Positions 34,398 through 45,599 of a stretch of DNA of 64,000 nt are shown here, piece after piece. Both the position numbers and the translations under genes were made by a program. Below the pieces are notes generated by a model. That model ran no database searches and was not told the origin of the DNA. It saw nothing but the letters and a program-made list of their open reading frames with translations. Source of the DNA: Sipunculus nudus (Eukaryota; Annelida; Sipuncula; Golfingiida; Sipunculidae); the NCBI GenBank assembly GCA_026874595.1, contig CM049312.1:52827429-52891428 (forward strand), given 5' to 3'. Every line of letters starts with the position of its first letter. The first letter of the stretch is position 1.

Positions 34398-35534
34398 AAA
34401 TTCTGCTAACACTTATACCAGTCAACTACTGGCAAGTGTTATGTTTGTTAACTCAAATTTATTTTATGTTATTTTAATTGAGTATGCACACACATAAATA
34501 TAAAATATGGCGTTTTAAGTAAAAAAAATATTGTCACGTTTCTCTATGCGCGGTTATGGTAATGTTATTCCCATATGGAAAAGAAAGAAGAAAAACAAGA
34601 AAGATTTTGTCTGTAATGAAAATGTAGATTTATATACATATATATCTTATATAATAATGTACATTTATTATCAGTTCTAAAGGTTCCTATTGACCTAAAG
34701 AGAAACTAGTTTTATTGTATTTATTGAAATTTTGTGAAGAAAGAACAAAAGCTTAGCAAGAAATTGTTCGTAATGTAAATGTAAAGAGTGTCAGACAGAG
34801 AAAATTTCTAAAATAAATCTAAAAAGTGAAGGGATCATATACTTACACATTTCCCTTATGTTTTTACTATCTCTCTTTTCTATTTTGTTTGTGTGCAGAA
34901 GTGAAGTCTCCAAACCCTGTGATTGTTCTGTAACATGATTGTGGATGACCAAAAACTGTTAAACAATCCATGCAAGCTATTTGTACTTTCACTAGACGCT
35001 TGCTATGCCTCATTTTTAAAATTGACCCTGGAATACACCAAGAGACTATATGAAAGCTTCCGGTTTCTTGATTCTGGGGTAATTAAAATCACCTCTTAAT
35101 ACCAAGCTACTGTCACTGGAGCTAAAGGCCAGGCTTTATGTCAGAAAGCTGCATTTTCAATCATAATATAAACCTGAAAATGGTATGCAAATAACAGTCA
35201 ATGAGTTTTTTTCACTTCTAATATTTCTTGTGTTTATGTACTTTAATTACCTCAGGTCAGACTATCTTTATTTCTTTTTAACTCCAACTGGCTATAATTC
35301 GAACTAAATTTCTGCAAAATTATTTATCTACTAAAACCTATATTATGGATTTCATTATCAGAAGCTCTACAGGAAAAATAGATGTAGTATCCTTTGACAG
35401 ATTCAGTGACAAATGATAGTTAATCCATTTCAGTTCTTTTACATGTGTGCTGACCATCTTCGGCTTAAAAGTTACAATTAAGTTACAACACTACACTTAT
35501 TGATGCATGTATTTTTCTGTTGTTCATATAATGC

Positions 35535-35537
<3 letters not shown>
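34398..35537. other. intergenic, nothing recognised
   Basis: AT-rich, no supported exon or delimited element. Confidence 0.5.

Positions 35538-35599
<62 letters not shown>
35538..35599. repeat. (TA)n microsatellite
   Basis: About 62 bp of uninterrupted TA repeats. It abuts a transposon end whose right border, CTGGATACGCCACTG, closes at 35684. Confidence 0.95.
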
Positions 35600-35601
<2 letters not shown>

Positions 35602-35684
35602 CATGTCTAAAAGACACAGAACAGCCCCCTTTCCCGGCTTTAGGGCTGCGCCCCCTCTATTTTCAAATCCTGGATACGCCACTG
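35600..35684. mobile_element. right end of a CAGTGGCGTA-type element
   Basis: The sequence ends TTCAAATCCTGGATACGCCA then CTG. This is the inverse of the CAGTGGCGTATCC-type left ends elsewhere in the window. The left end is lost or overrun by the (TA)n tract. Confidence 0.45.
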
Positions 35685-36492
35685 TATGCTGAAGAGAACA
35701 ATCGATGACTCTGCAACTTAACATCAAATGAGAACTAAAGATAACACTGAGGGTGCCTTTTCATATAATTGGGTCAAAACACAGAAAAAAATTCAAATAA
35801 CTCCTTATCACTATCCCCTTTCAATATGTACAAATTTTTCAACTCTAGGGGTGTTGGCACTGTTGAAATTTTATGGGTCCCACATGTGTTTACTACATGG
35901 AATCTGTGTTTTCGTCCTTTGAAAAGATGACAAGTTGAATGAACTTTTAAGGCAGTATGAAGGACCATACAACCATCAATTTAATTTAATATAAACTTGA
36001 AAATTTAAGTAAGAATTCATCTACATGCAGGACCTACAAATATTGAAAGCCTAAATCTTCATGCAGTCCTTCATGCAGGAGAAAATCTTTATATATGGAA
36101 ACGCAAAATATAGGCATTTTAACAAATTAACAGGACTGATTTTGTTCACATAAAGCAAGTTTGATCCCACATAACAAGAATAAAGAATAAAATAACTAAA
36201 CAAAGAAAACAAACTAATTTATAATCCGAAACCCAGGATGAGTGTGGGACAATGGTGGATTGTGTGGGAAAGAAACGTCCAGACGCAAGATCTGACTGCA
36301 GAATGTGCCAGTGCATCCACCATTATAGCTTATGTCATGGTACATTATTTAAGATACATTGAATGAAGACACCCAGCTCATCTTTGTTTCTCTACAAACA
36401 AAATTAATGTCTTTATACAGCTTTATAAAGTGAGCTCCTCATCAGCAAATTACAAACTGAAACATAGTTGGTAGTTTTGGTGCTGTGCAGAC
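35685..36492 (-). other. downstream region and 3' UTR of mzt2
   Basis: Lies 3' of the mzt2 stop on the minus strand. AT-rich with no coding signal. I could not pick a single convincing polyadenylation hexamer. Confidence 0.4.
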
Positions 36493-36700
36493 TCATTTTT
36501 TAGAAGTACTGAGTTTTGTCCTCCTTGGCTTGTTAGTTTTTGAGCTCTCTGGATGACTGGATGTCGAACCTGATGACTGGTTATCAGCACCGTCCATGGT
36601 CACTGGACGTCTCTGGTGACCTTGACATGAGATCATCGTCTTGAGTATTTTCTCAATGTCAGTTGGAGAGACATTCATCCGAAGAAGGTCAGTGATTAAT
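36493..36700 (-). CDS. mzt2 (MOZART2) last coding exon
   Basis: Minus-strand exon opening after a textbook acceptor, TTTTCTCTTTTAG, at 36701. The split Lys codon (AA from the previous exon plus A) restores FKLITDLLRMNVSPTDIEKI, the second half of the conserved MOZART2 core. There follow LKTMISCQGHQRRP and a low-complexity Ser/Lys tail ending KLSTSKK before TGA (36493-36495). MOZART2 is a small subunit of gamma-tubulin ring complexes, acting in microtubule nucleation at centrosomes and spindles. Joined to the 37730 exon, the product is 113 residues, shorter than the human protein (about 158), mainly in N-terminal and tail regions that vary in the family. Identification rests on the core motif order and the exact frame-preserving splice. 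Confidence 0.85.
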
Positions 36701-37729
36701 CTAAAAGAGAAAACATAAAGCCCCTCAGTGTTCCTGGACAGTCCAGGGGTAAAATGCTATGACAGCGGGTTGTAGTTGTCCATCCAAGGCGGTTGGTTTT
36801 ATCCAGGATCTCTGGTTTCGTCCACCCATACCGACTACCATACCCCATCTGAGCCATGCAGAGTGGCTTGATCAGTTATTATAACTATCTATACAATTTA
36901 TGTAAAATAAATAAGTTTATATGTATATCCCCTCTTTAGGTACATGTACTACCATTCATTGATACATTGTCTTATCTTATAAGGTTCTTGGATTACTAAG
37001 CCAGATGTTACCATGTATGATGTTAGTTGGTTAAGTGTAAAATGTTGGCTTTTGCATCAAATTTAGAACAATTATGTATATAACTGATTAGCTGAAATAC
37101 TGTTATTATCTGCGCCTTAATAAATTTAATGAATGGCCCCTGTGGACTATTACACAGCTACAAACATCAAATGTATATTAACCCTTTACTGTCCAGTTTG
37201 ATTTAAAACATTTTATGACAAATTCTGAAATTCTTTATAATTTACATTACAGGTAATAGCTCACTCAGTTTTCATTGTATAATTTCCAAATTTTAATAAT
37301 GTTACAATATGTATGGATTACTTTTAAATTAATTGAAACCTTTACAGTTGAAAATAATTATGTAATGTATCTAACCTCAGAAAAGTGTTAATCTAAAGTG
37401 GTCCTCAGTGGCCCTCTAAGCAGTAAATTTTTTTTCATAAAGGACTGGAGGCATGTGCAAAAAGGCCAGGTAAAGTAATATATCTATTTTTTTCTGAATG
37501 AAAATGGCAAGCAAAGAATAAATTCACACATTAATAAATTAATAGTGCTATGGTAATTAAATAAAATCATGTAACACTTGATCCATTAGAGTGTCAACAG
37601 CAGTTGAAAAGAAAATGAATGTAAGTGAGACCGCAAAAGTGCACGCATCATGCAGAATGAACCAATATTCAATATTTTTAAGATTATCTAGAAAAATTAT
37701 TATCATTCAACACACACTGTGTTACTTAC
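36701..37729 (-). other. mzt2 intron between coding exons
   Basis: Intron of about 1.03 kb with GTAAGT donor at 37729 and TTTTCTCTTTTAG acceptor at 36701. AT-rich. No nested gene or delimited transposon seen. Confidence 0.7.
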
Positions 37730-37863
37730 TTGAAGACATTTGGATCCATAATAACTCCAGCAAGGTTTGCCAGTTCATACAATTCTGCATCGTCTGCAGA
37801 TAACACATTCTTTCCTAGTAATGTGTAACGAAGTACTTGGTTCTTGGCCTGCTGTGTTGACAT
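37730..37863 (-). CDS. mzt2 (MOZART2) first coding exon
   Basis: Minus-strand exon of 134 nt from ATG (37863-37861) to a strong donor, TTCAA|GTAAGT. It encodes MSTQQAKNQVLRYTLLGKN followed by VLSADDAELYELANLAG and VIMDPNVF, the N-terminal half of the MOZART2 domain; the VLS-ELYELA-AG-DP-VF pattern is diagnostic. The ATG comes immediately after ATCCTTTGTCAG, itself a good acceptor, so the start codon probably opens an exon behind an untranslated first exon. A candidate first exon ending at 38756 has an in-frame stop and no intervening in-frame ATG, which supports this start. Another in-frame ATG at 37887 would add MSFSQLFILCQ, but it lies in the polypyrimidine tract and is unlikely. Confidence 0.85.
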
Positions 37864-37991
37864 CTGACAAAGGATAAATAATTGAGAGAAACTCATGTAT
37901 ATCAGTCTTTAAAGCTCATGTTTTATAAAATATGATCATCCTGTTTCTTTACATTTACAATCAAACATGATGAAGCCCTTTTTCAACATTC

Positions 37992-38530
37992 TTAAAGGGG
38001 CCTATTCTTATATCTGTTGTCTATTTGGTTTATTTTCTCGAGGACCACATTGGAAATAATAATATGTTCTAATAATAATGTTTTAATAATACTTCAATGT
38101 AAATTTTCCTCGGTAACTTTTATATGTTTGTTTTACATGTGTATGAATTTTACAAAATAAACTCAATAAAAAATATTAACCAAAGAAAAGCCCTTGAAGC
38201 TTTAATAAACATAAGCCAGAAAATGCAGATCCCACTGAACACAGGCTGTTCATTTTGTTTATATCCATGTTTATAACCTGTGGGGAGCCTGGCAAAATAA
38301 TCCACACACATTGAACTAGGACAACTGGTGTCAAGTCTGATGATTCAACCACAGTTTTGCAAAGCACGTATTAAGCACATATGTAACCAAACAAATTAGG
38401 TTACATGTTTTTTTCTGTTCGTCAACACTGCTGTGCTAAATACTAACAGTTTGTATATAAACATTATTTTTAAATGTCATAATTATATAAATTGTTGCTT
38501 CTAATTTAGGTAATTTCATGTTTTACCAAT
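37992..38530. mobile_element. TTAA MITE copy in mzt2 5' intron
   Basis: Starts TTAAAGGGGCCTATTCTTA, like the 12022 element, and shares GAACACAGGCTG, TTTTGTTTATATCCATG, TTAGGTTACATG and AACACTGCTGTG in order. The right end is diverged (about 38507-38530), so the border is approximate. Confidence 0.5.
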
Positions 38531-38755
38531 TTGACAAAAACATGTATATTGACTTATTAATGGACTGATGAAGCAAAATACTGCCTCACTGGTGCTATAG
38601 ATAACAGTGACAGTTTTATCGTCAAAGTGAATGATTTCTCATCTTGAAACTGTTTTACTGTAGTCCATTATCCTATTATCGCCCATTGTGGCGTTTGCCA
38701 TTGATTCTGTTGTTGTTTTGTAATCTAAGTTGAACAGACGTTATAAGCCAGTTAC

Positions 38756-38840
38756 CTTTGTCTCTTTTCGTTTTCAATCGAGAACTTTGCTCATAGCGTT
38801 GAGGTTACTGAGCACCAAGGCTTCCTTGGCTGAGGGATAT
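38756..38840 (-). promoter_or_regulatory. probable untranslated first exon of mzt2
   Basis: On the minus strand AAGAGACAAAG|GTAACTGG at 38756/38755 is a plausible donor. Upstream lies a short ATGAGCAAAGTTCTCGATTGA uORF. Joining this to the exon at 37863 leaves a stop just before the mzt2 ATG, so the ATG there would be the start. Transcription start and upper border are unknown. The figure 38840 is arbitrary. Confidence 0.35.
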
Positions 38841-38967
38841 TATGTGCCCAATCCCACTGGTTCTTTTGTTTGACGCTAGATGCCAGCACCAAGTAATGAT
38901 ATTGACAAGTCGCGATAAATTAACATATATCGGCAGACGCTTATTATTATACATCTTTAAAATGAAA

Positions 38968-39036
38968 TATCTATCTGTATGTCTATCTATCTATCTAACT
39001 ATCTATCTATAATAATAATAATTATTATTATTATTG

Positions 39037-39103
<67 letters not shown>

Positions 39104-39119
39104 CTCTCTAATTAGAGAA
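38968..39119. repeat. compound microsatellite with palindrome
   Basis: CTAT repeats, then ATA/TTA repeats, (TA)n at about 39040-39070, (GA)n at about 39071-39099, and the near-palindrome ATTCTCTCTAATTAGAGAAT. The tract lies upstream (5') of mzt2. Confidence 0.9.
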
Positions 39120-39501
39120 TCTATATAAGCAAAAAAGGTTAATTTTTTTTTTACTTCTAATCAAGTCAATTGAACATGATTTAATATTAATGTAATAGGC
39201 TATATTCCACAATCAATTTAAGGTGCCCATACGTATTCTACCCTGTTCCAGTTCCTCTCATTATTAAGGGTTTCCTTGTGTTTTGATGGCAAGTACTTAT
39301 ATATTTTTTCCTCTTATCATAGCAAGGCTGAATGTCACCAAGAGGCACAAACCGCGAGGTAACCAATGTCTCCCTATTCTTGTTCTTGGTCTCCTAAGGA
39401 CATCTGTCTGAGAGTGTACCAACCACTAAGTCAACCCGAACAGATGACTCAACCTGACATTTGCTTGTTTAATCATAAACAACTTGTCACAACAACATTT
39501 T

Positions 39502-39693
39502 CAGGGGCGGATCCAGGATTTAGGAAGAGGGGGTCCAACCCAGGAGGACTAATTAAAACCCTAAAAAAAAAGGTCCCCAGGTCTGGAAAAGGGGGGTCCA
39601 GGCCGCAAAATTTTGTCTGAAGCCCTTAAAAAAACCCTGGACCCCCCCCCCCCCACACACACACACACACACCCACCCCTGGATCCGCTTCTG
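39502..39693 (+). mobile_element. 192-bp MITE, TIR CAGGGGCGGATCCAG, TSD ATTTT
   Basis: Inverted termini CAGGGGCGGATCCAG / CTGGATCCGCTTCTG match at 13 of 15 positions. ATTTT is repeated exactly outside both ends (39497-39501, 39694-39698). Inside are CAACCCAGGAGGACTAATTA, CAGGCCGCAAAATTTTG, a C run and (CA)n. It is the reference copy for the degenerate members at 13380 and 27790. Confidence 0.75.
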
Positions 39694-39698
39694 ATTTT

Positions 39699-40754
39699 TG
39701 GTGACAGTACCTTCTAAACTATATGTGTACTCCAGGTGTGGCAATTTTTCACCAAGAAACCAGGAAGCGCTACAAGAGAGCTGAACAGGTTGACAAACAA
39801 GAAAATTAGTTGAAATTACAACTGGCAACCTGACCAAAATGTGTGTTTACGACTGTGCGGGTGTTCATTGTCGGTCCTCTTTGGCTGAAAGAAGAAGCCA
39901 GTAGTTTAGCATTGATATTCTAAGTAATATATGGTCTATGTTTTATAGTAGATAGTTATATAATTGCGTGTGTGTGTATTGTTATGGTTACAGGATATGG
40001 TCAATCAACAATGGTATATTTAATTATAGATGATATTAATTGACATGTTTAATTACCTTTCTTTATTCTTTATATATGACAAATTTTTCATAATATTTTA
40101 TATATTAACTAAAAAGAAGGGTACCTGGCACAGAGATGCTTATTATATAGCTGTAAGCTGACCAAGGCGTATGTTGACCATTGTGCTAGATTCCATTTAA
40201 TAAACTATCGACTTTTTGTATAAATAAGCAAGTACCAGGGCTCAGGTCTTTTTATGCCCCAGATGCCACAGAAATAGCATTTAGTCTTGTAAACTATAAC
40301 TAGCTTATCAAGAATTGCACTGGTAAGTTTTCAGAAATGTTATCAGTATTATTTGTTAATTCATTAAGCCTTAATTAAGTTTACTCTCAGGTAATTATGT
40401 TAAAGATATGCATGTAAATTTATGAATGCCTTAAACATTTTTAACTCGTGAATGGACAATATTTAGTGTCCAGGTCAGAAGCGTGTATTTTAATATTAAA
40501 TAGGGTATAACGTCATGAATCTGGTTGGTTGGTCTAATAGGCAGACAGGCAAATAAGCACCGCCAGACTTTACTCCAGGAGCACTTCGACGTATCTTTCT
40601 GAATTTATAAAATGCTCCTTTTCAATAGTTTAGTGCAACCCCGGGATGGTTACCATGCGTTCTGGAGACACAGCTAGGTGTATGTTTATATAAACGTGCT
40701 TACATACATTGCACCAATGCTAAGCATCCATGGGAATTCGATACGCTCTAGTTC
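39699..40754. other. intergenic, nothing recognised
   Basis: No exon, tandem array or delimited transposon supported. Confidence 0.5.
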
Positions 40755-41030
40755 TTGATGCCACTACCCATTCTTTCCGGAACTACATGTATTGGAATCA
40801 TCCCCAACCCTAGCTCTTCCTTGTACCTTACTCTCTCTCCCACGAACTGTTAGATATATCATCCACACTTCCTTCTCCTCCGGGTTCTATTACCCACTCT
40901 TCCTGGAACTGTTAGATATATCATCCAAACATCTTTTCCACTACGGGTTCTATTACCCGATCTTCATGGAACTTATACAACCATCACCCTCTTCTCCTAC
41001 TTGTGCCATTACCCACACTTCCTAAAACTT
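40755..41030. repeat. 63-bp minisatellite, about four units
   Basis: GAACTGTTAG-type words begin at 40843, 40906 and 40969, a 63-bp period. Units share TTCTATTACCCACTCTTCC and ATATATCATCCA. The period is a multiple of three, so a frame stays open across it on the plus strand (40792-41025) without this meaning a gene. Confidence 0.85.
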
Positions 41031-41473
41031 AAGAACTATCTGGATCCGCTAGGGCCCATGCGTTTCTGCTGTTTAATTCTGAACGAATCTTACTGCATCA
41101 ATTGCTCTTTGATACGTAGTTTGGAGCATACATATGTGTAGGAGCACAGAGGATATTCCGGAACCGTACAGAATCCCGAGTTTGTTATCCTTTCAGGATG
41201 GAAATCCCTTTATAAAACTTGAAAATGTTTGAAAATGTTCACATATGAACTTTTATGTTGAACATGAATAGATTTAGTGTAAGTTTTGGTTTTGATATTG
41301 CTGACAGCATCGTTTAGTTAAATGACTACCTAAATGATGAGATTGGAGAAGTTCTATAATTTGCTGCTAGATGGCGGCACCTACATGTACCATACAAGAC
41401 AAAATGTGCGCTATTTTATAACTTTACGTCATTAAAACAAAAGAAAAGAAAAAGCGCCATGTTTAGATAAGAA

Positions 41474-41479
41474 TTTATT
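41474..41479 (-). terminator. polyadenylation signal AATAAA (minus strand)
   Basis: TTTATT on plus is AATAAA on minus, about 85 bases past the stop of the 41564-41872 frame, followed on the minus strand by a T-rich stretch (CTTTTTCTTTTCTTTTGTTTT). It could end a minus-strand transcript. Confidence 0.4.
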
Positions 41480-41563
41480 GAATTAAACATTAGCCCAATT
41501 TTAATTACATATTAGATTTTTGCTTGGGCATATCAGTCAGCTATACATGTACTCACGAATAAT

Positions 41564-41872
41564 TTATATTTTACTATGCTGATGACGAAAAAAACTTGCT
41601 AAAACTTGCATAACTGGGTAAACTGGTAAATACGGTCCAAATGGCCGAAACTGCAAGTATAAGGGCGATGCATCTCGAACACTGTCGTTCACAAGATCGG
41701 GTTCGGCTCTCGAATCTGCTGGGATCGGTAGAGGGAATGTAGGTTGCTTCTGCCTTTGCGGCTGTGGATGCTGTAGCTTTCGGGATGTACGGTGGCGGCC
41801 TCTTGCGGCTCTCTGCTTGGCTTGGTGTGGCATCGCGTCTGTTGGCTCAGAGAACATGCTTAAGGAGCGCAC
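41564..41872 (-). CDS. hypothetical short ORF or terminal exon
   Basis: Minus-strand frame of about 97-102 codons with balanced codon use: MFSEPTDAMPHQAKQRAARG, then a basic His/Gln/Pro-rich stretch, LPIPADSRAEPDLVNDSVRD and a C-terminal LYLQFRPFGPYLPVYPVMQV. The first ATG in frame is at about 41857. Upstream the frame stays open to a TAA just before CAGCAGAAGAAGG, where an acceptor is possible. An AATAAA lies about 85 bases past the stop. I recognise no family and there is no other exon to join. It could be the last exon of an unseen gene, or chance. Confidence 0.3.
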   Translation of the reverse strand: MRSLSMFSEPTDAMPHQAKQRAARGRHRTSRKLQHPQPQRQKQPTFPLPIPADSRAEPDLVNDSVRDASPLYLQFRPFGPYLPVYPVMQVLASFFRHQHSKI

Positions 41873-42389
41873 AGGGCTGAGGTTACCTTCTTCTGCTGCT
41901 TATATTTTACTTCAATCAGAATAGTTTTAATCCATTTTTTTTATGTGTGTTTTTTTTTTCTTATGTTCTATCAGTTTCTTCCTATTTCTCCTAAAATAAG
42001 TATTCAAGCGACTGTGCTTGAATGCAAATAAAGTACTTTGTAAGATAAAAAAATCACGCGCATTTTTTATTCGCCTTTAATTAAACTTTTCAGAATTGCA
42101 ATTATTATAAATCATACGTCATAAATCAGCAAAAATAAGCTATTAAGACCAGAAGCAGACTGGGGTGGAAAACAGGCCATGGAAATTTGGGTGAAGCGGC
42201 CCAAATTTAACACCATCGGCCCAGTGCACCGACATTATTATCTATATATTTCATACCATTGGCCCCGCAATTCATACAGAGATATATTTAATTGTTTATA
42301 CCATAGACCAAGCAGCGTCGGGAATCTTCCCTGTGTCCCTGTGGGTCGATCCTGGGTAAGAACTGAGAGCCATTCGGCAATAGTCTATG
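41873..42389. other. intergenic, nothing recognised
   Basis: T-rich stretches and a poor-complexity spacer. No exon supported. Confidence 0.45.
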
Positions 42390-42600
42390 CCCTACTCGAA
42401 AATACGAAACGAATTTCGGTTCTAGGAAAATCGGTTCTGTATGGTTTGGCCTTGTATTAATAAGTGGACGGTTTCGGTTTTAATAGACAAGTTTATAATA
42501 ATATCGTTAAATAATTAATTCGCCGAAACCACTTTTGGTTTCGCAATTATAAGGTGAACGGTTCCCGGAACCGAATCCGGTTTCGTATTTGCGAGTAGGG
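42390..42600. mobile_element. 211-bp MITE, TIR CCCTACTCGAAAATACGAAA
   Basis: Left end CCCTACTCGAAAATACGAAA and right end TTTCGTATTTGCGAGTAGGG are inverted repeats with one mismatch over 20 positions. Inside, TTCGGTT-type words and GGTTCCCGGAACCG mirror each other. No clear TSD. A worn copy of the left end lies at 22167. Confidence 0.7.
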
Positions 42601-43186
42601 TCTTATATAGTCCTCCTAATATAGTCGTATACGATAAGGTCATTGACAAACGCAGTCGGTAATCAGATATTTAACACACACACACGCACATGATTTGTCT
42701 CCATGATAAAAGATGCAGCTACAAGCACCTCAGACCTCCACAAGAAGGCCCGTTCTCCATTTACACTTTGCTGTGCGATGAATAGCGCAGAAAAGTCGAG
42801 ACATATATTTCAAACAAGTTGTAGCATTTCCATGTACGCTTTTCATCGCGCTTGCATTCATCGCGATGAAAAAAAAGTCGATTCCTGTTCGGCTTTTCTG
42901 CTCGCATTTTTGCTCAGTACCATAAAAACAGTAAACAGTACCCCGGATTCAGAGAGCGGAAAAGTGCACATTGGAAAGATATTTAGCGTGGTTTTCAGCT
43001 TGTTGATTTCAAGCGCGATGAACTTTCAGCGTACATGGAAAACCGGCCGAAGACTCGCCGCACGTTTCCGCGTGTATGGAAAGGGTACACATGATTAACA
43101 CGATTGTGATTTAACGGGCTCTGAGAAATCGCGCATCGCACGATGTTCAATTTAGGTGCTTAAAAAATTGTGTCGTTCCGCTTTCA
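42601..43186. other. intergenic, one uncalled frame
   Basis: A 131-codon plus frame (42703-43098) spans a region with TCATCGCG/CGCGATGA words in both orientations. Composition and lack of splice or domain signals speak against a gene. It may be unclassified mobile DNA. Confidence 0.4.
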
Positions 43187-44848
43187 AACAAAAAGGACCC
43201 ATGGGTCACGTTGCAAATATATATATATATATTTAAAAAGATAAGAGTAAATGGCCCTGCTAACTGGTGATAATCAAATATTGAACATATGTTTGCCGAA
43301 CTAATACTGTGCTCTTTTTGGACTATATCTAAGATGCAGGAGCTTTCTAGAAGTATATCATTTTTTTTCAGCTGTATGAGAGTGATGGGTGTATAAAATA
43401 ACCATGGATATGTATGAACCCCTGTCAATTATAGAACAAAGAAGAAAGTGGAATAGTTAAAGTATAATAATAGTCATTTAATTTATAAAAATGAAATAAA
43501 ATGCTGTAAAAAAATTCCATTTTCAACTGAGCATGAACTAAATCTGATAAGAATATATACTGAACTGTGTAATACATGAAAACAAGGGCTTGAAACCATT
43601 TAATAATGCAATAAGGGAAAAAAGCGGGTTGTACCTAAGAATTATTTGAAAGGAGACACTTATTATCAGATTATGCATACTGATGTGCCTGATGATATTT
43701 CCTAACATTATTTGAAAGAAAATTAATTTCTTTTACAATACTACATTACCACAACATGGAATCTTCTGGATTACTCCTTGAATTGCTATTTCAAGAAAAG
43801 TGTTGTATATTGGAGTGGAAACAGCATTACAATTAAGGAAATACAGTTCAAACAATAACAATTACTGCTTAACACTTGGGAGGTGGGGAGTGGGGTGGGT
43901 GGTGAGGGGGGGGGGGGGAGGTTATGAGAGCAATTGTACACCTGCCACAGCAGGGGATCTCCCCCAGTAAACCATGACAAATCAGGTAGCCTGGCACAGC
44001 TGACCTACAGTAACCAGAAGTGGGCTGACTAGAGTTTCACCTGCATTCAATACGATAAGAGCCTTCAAAAAGATTCAATAACTAGTCTAATTTTCAAACT
44101 TTCATTTTAAAATTTGAGATTTTAACAGATTAAATCCTTATTTAAATATGCTGTGAAAATTAAATCAAAATTGCTTACAGGAAAGAAACGTGCAATGCCC
44201 AAAGTTGGGCAAAATTTAAGGTACAGGTTTTATATTTATGCTAATAACTTAAAAAAATCAAAATTCAGATCTAAATTAGGGAATACAATTGAATCTTGAT
44301 TAATAAACTTATATCCGTGAAAAAAAAAGTTTCTAGCTACAACCACTCTCATCTTAAGTGAGTAAATATCTTTCCTGCATTTTTTACAAAGTGCGTTATG
44401 TTTGGGCCCATAACCTCAAGAATTTACAATATAACAACATGCTGACTTAATTTCTTGTATGTTTCTGGAAATATATAGAGGAATGGTTAAATAAATATGA
44501 TTAATATCAGGTCAGTGGTTTTGATATACTATGCAGTCTTGAAGTGTAACAATGATTTTTTTAATGAAAAATTGATGTTTTTCCTTAATATCTCAAAGGG
44601 ACGAAGCCGAAGTGACCTAAAATCGAAGTTTTTCCTTAATATCTCAAATGAACGAAGTCGAAGTGACCCAATTTTTTGTATGATAGGAGATTTTGGGGAT
44701 ATCTAACTTTATGTCAAATTTTAGATTCGTAGGTCTAACGGTTTCAAAACGTGCCCTGTTAACGGACGTCCCGACGGATGGCCGGGCGGACTGACGACGG
44801 ACAAAGGACCATGACTATACTCAGATGACATATAGTCAGCTAAGCTAA
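43187..44848 (-). mobile_element. CAGCTGA-family element, full-length minus copy
   Basis: On the minus strand it starts TTTTTAGCTTAGCTGACTAT and AGATGACTTATAGTC-like words at 44848, runs through CCGTTAACAGGGCACGTTTT and GACCTACGAATCTAAAATTT, includes GGGGGAGATCCCCTGCTGTG, and ends CGTGACCCATGGGTCCTTTT at about 43187. The homologous plus copy at 59635-60830 has the same order, including GAGATCCCCTGCTGTGACAG. A short internal duplication (TTTTTCCTTAATATCTCAAA at two places near 44580 and 44630) sits inside. No protein is encoded. Confidence 0.7.
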
Positions 44849-45227
44849 AAAATTGTTAACCTCACTGGACTGGAGGAGTGTGATGCCCATCATAGGTTGC
44901 CAGCGCTGCAGCCCTTTGGAAAAACGTGTCTTTTTTCAAGCACCACGATTCATTTGTATATGTTTGAATTAGTCACCAGACCAAATATTTGTTTGATGAT
45001 ACAAGGCAATATATCAATATATTTTTTTAATTTTTATTGTGATTTCGGAGGTATCATGATATTTGTTTGATGAGCAGGGTCTAGTAAATTAGTTTTGTTC
45101 AAGTGCATGTCCACAGGCATGTTCACAGGCTGGTTTGATTAGCTGGTGCAAAAGTTACTTAGGTGACGTCATCGACCGTATATGCAATTAAATTATGAGT
45201 GTACTTTATAAATTGTCTGTTTTTTCT

Positions 45228-45233
<6 letters not shown>

Positions 45234-45291
<58 letters not shown>
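45234..45291. repeat. (TA)n microsatellite
   Basis: About 58 bp of TA repeats. The rest of 44849-45600 is AT-rich with nothing else recognised. Confidence 0.95.
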
Positions 45292-45295
<4 letters not shown>

Positions 45296-45599
45296 TTCTT
45301 GAAATATTGTGAAATTCTGGAAATAATGTGCTTGTATACATTTAAAATTGTTTTCGTAACATGGAATTCCTGTGGCTGATCTCACTGAAAAGTGAAGAAT
45401 GTCAACTGAATTCAGAGCTAACTGTTCATTAGCGCATCATATAGTGATACAAAGTCCATTTTTTTAGAAAATGATTAATTAATGATTTTTCGTTGTCTTT
45501 ATATATAATGAATATTAATAAATTTCTACATTCTATATGAAAGTAAAATAGGACTTGGAAAAGGTATGTACAACAAAGTGAGTCTTAATTTTAATATTG

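Noticed and set aside
40792-41025. 77-codon plus frame
   Set aside because: It follows a 63-bp minisatellite whose period is a multiple of three.
42703-43098. 131-codon plus frame
   Set aside because: Contains mirrored TCATCGCG words, lacks splice or domain signals, and lies among MITEs. Likely non-coding mobile DNA.
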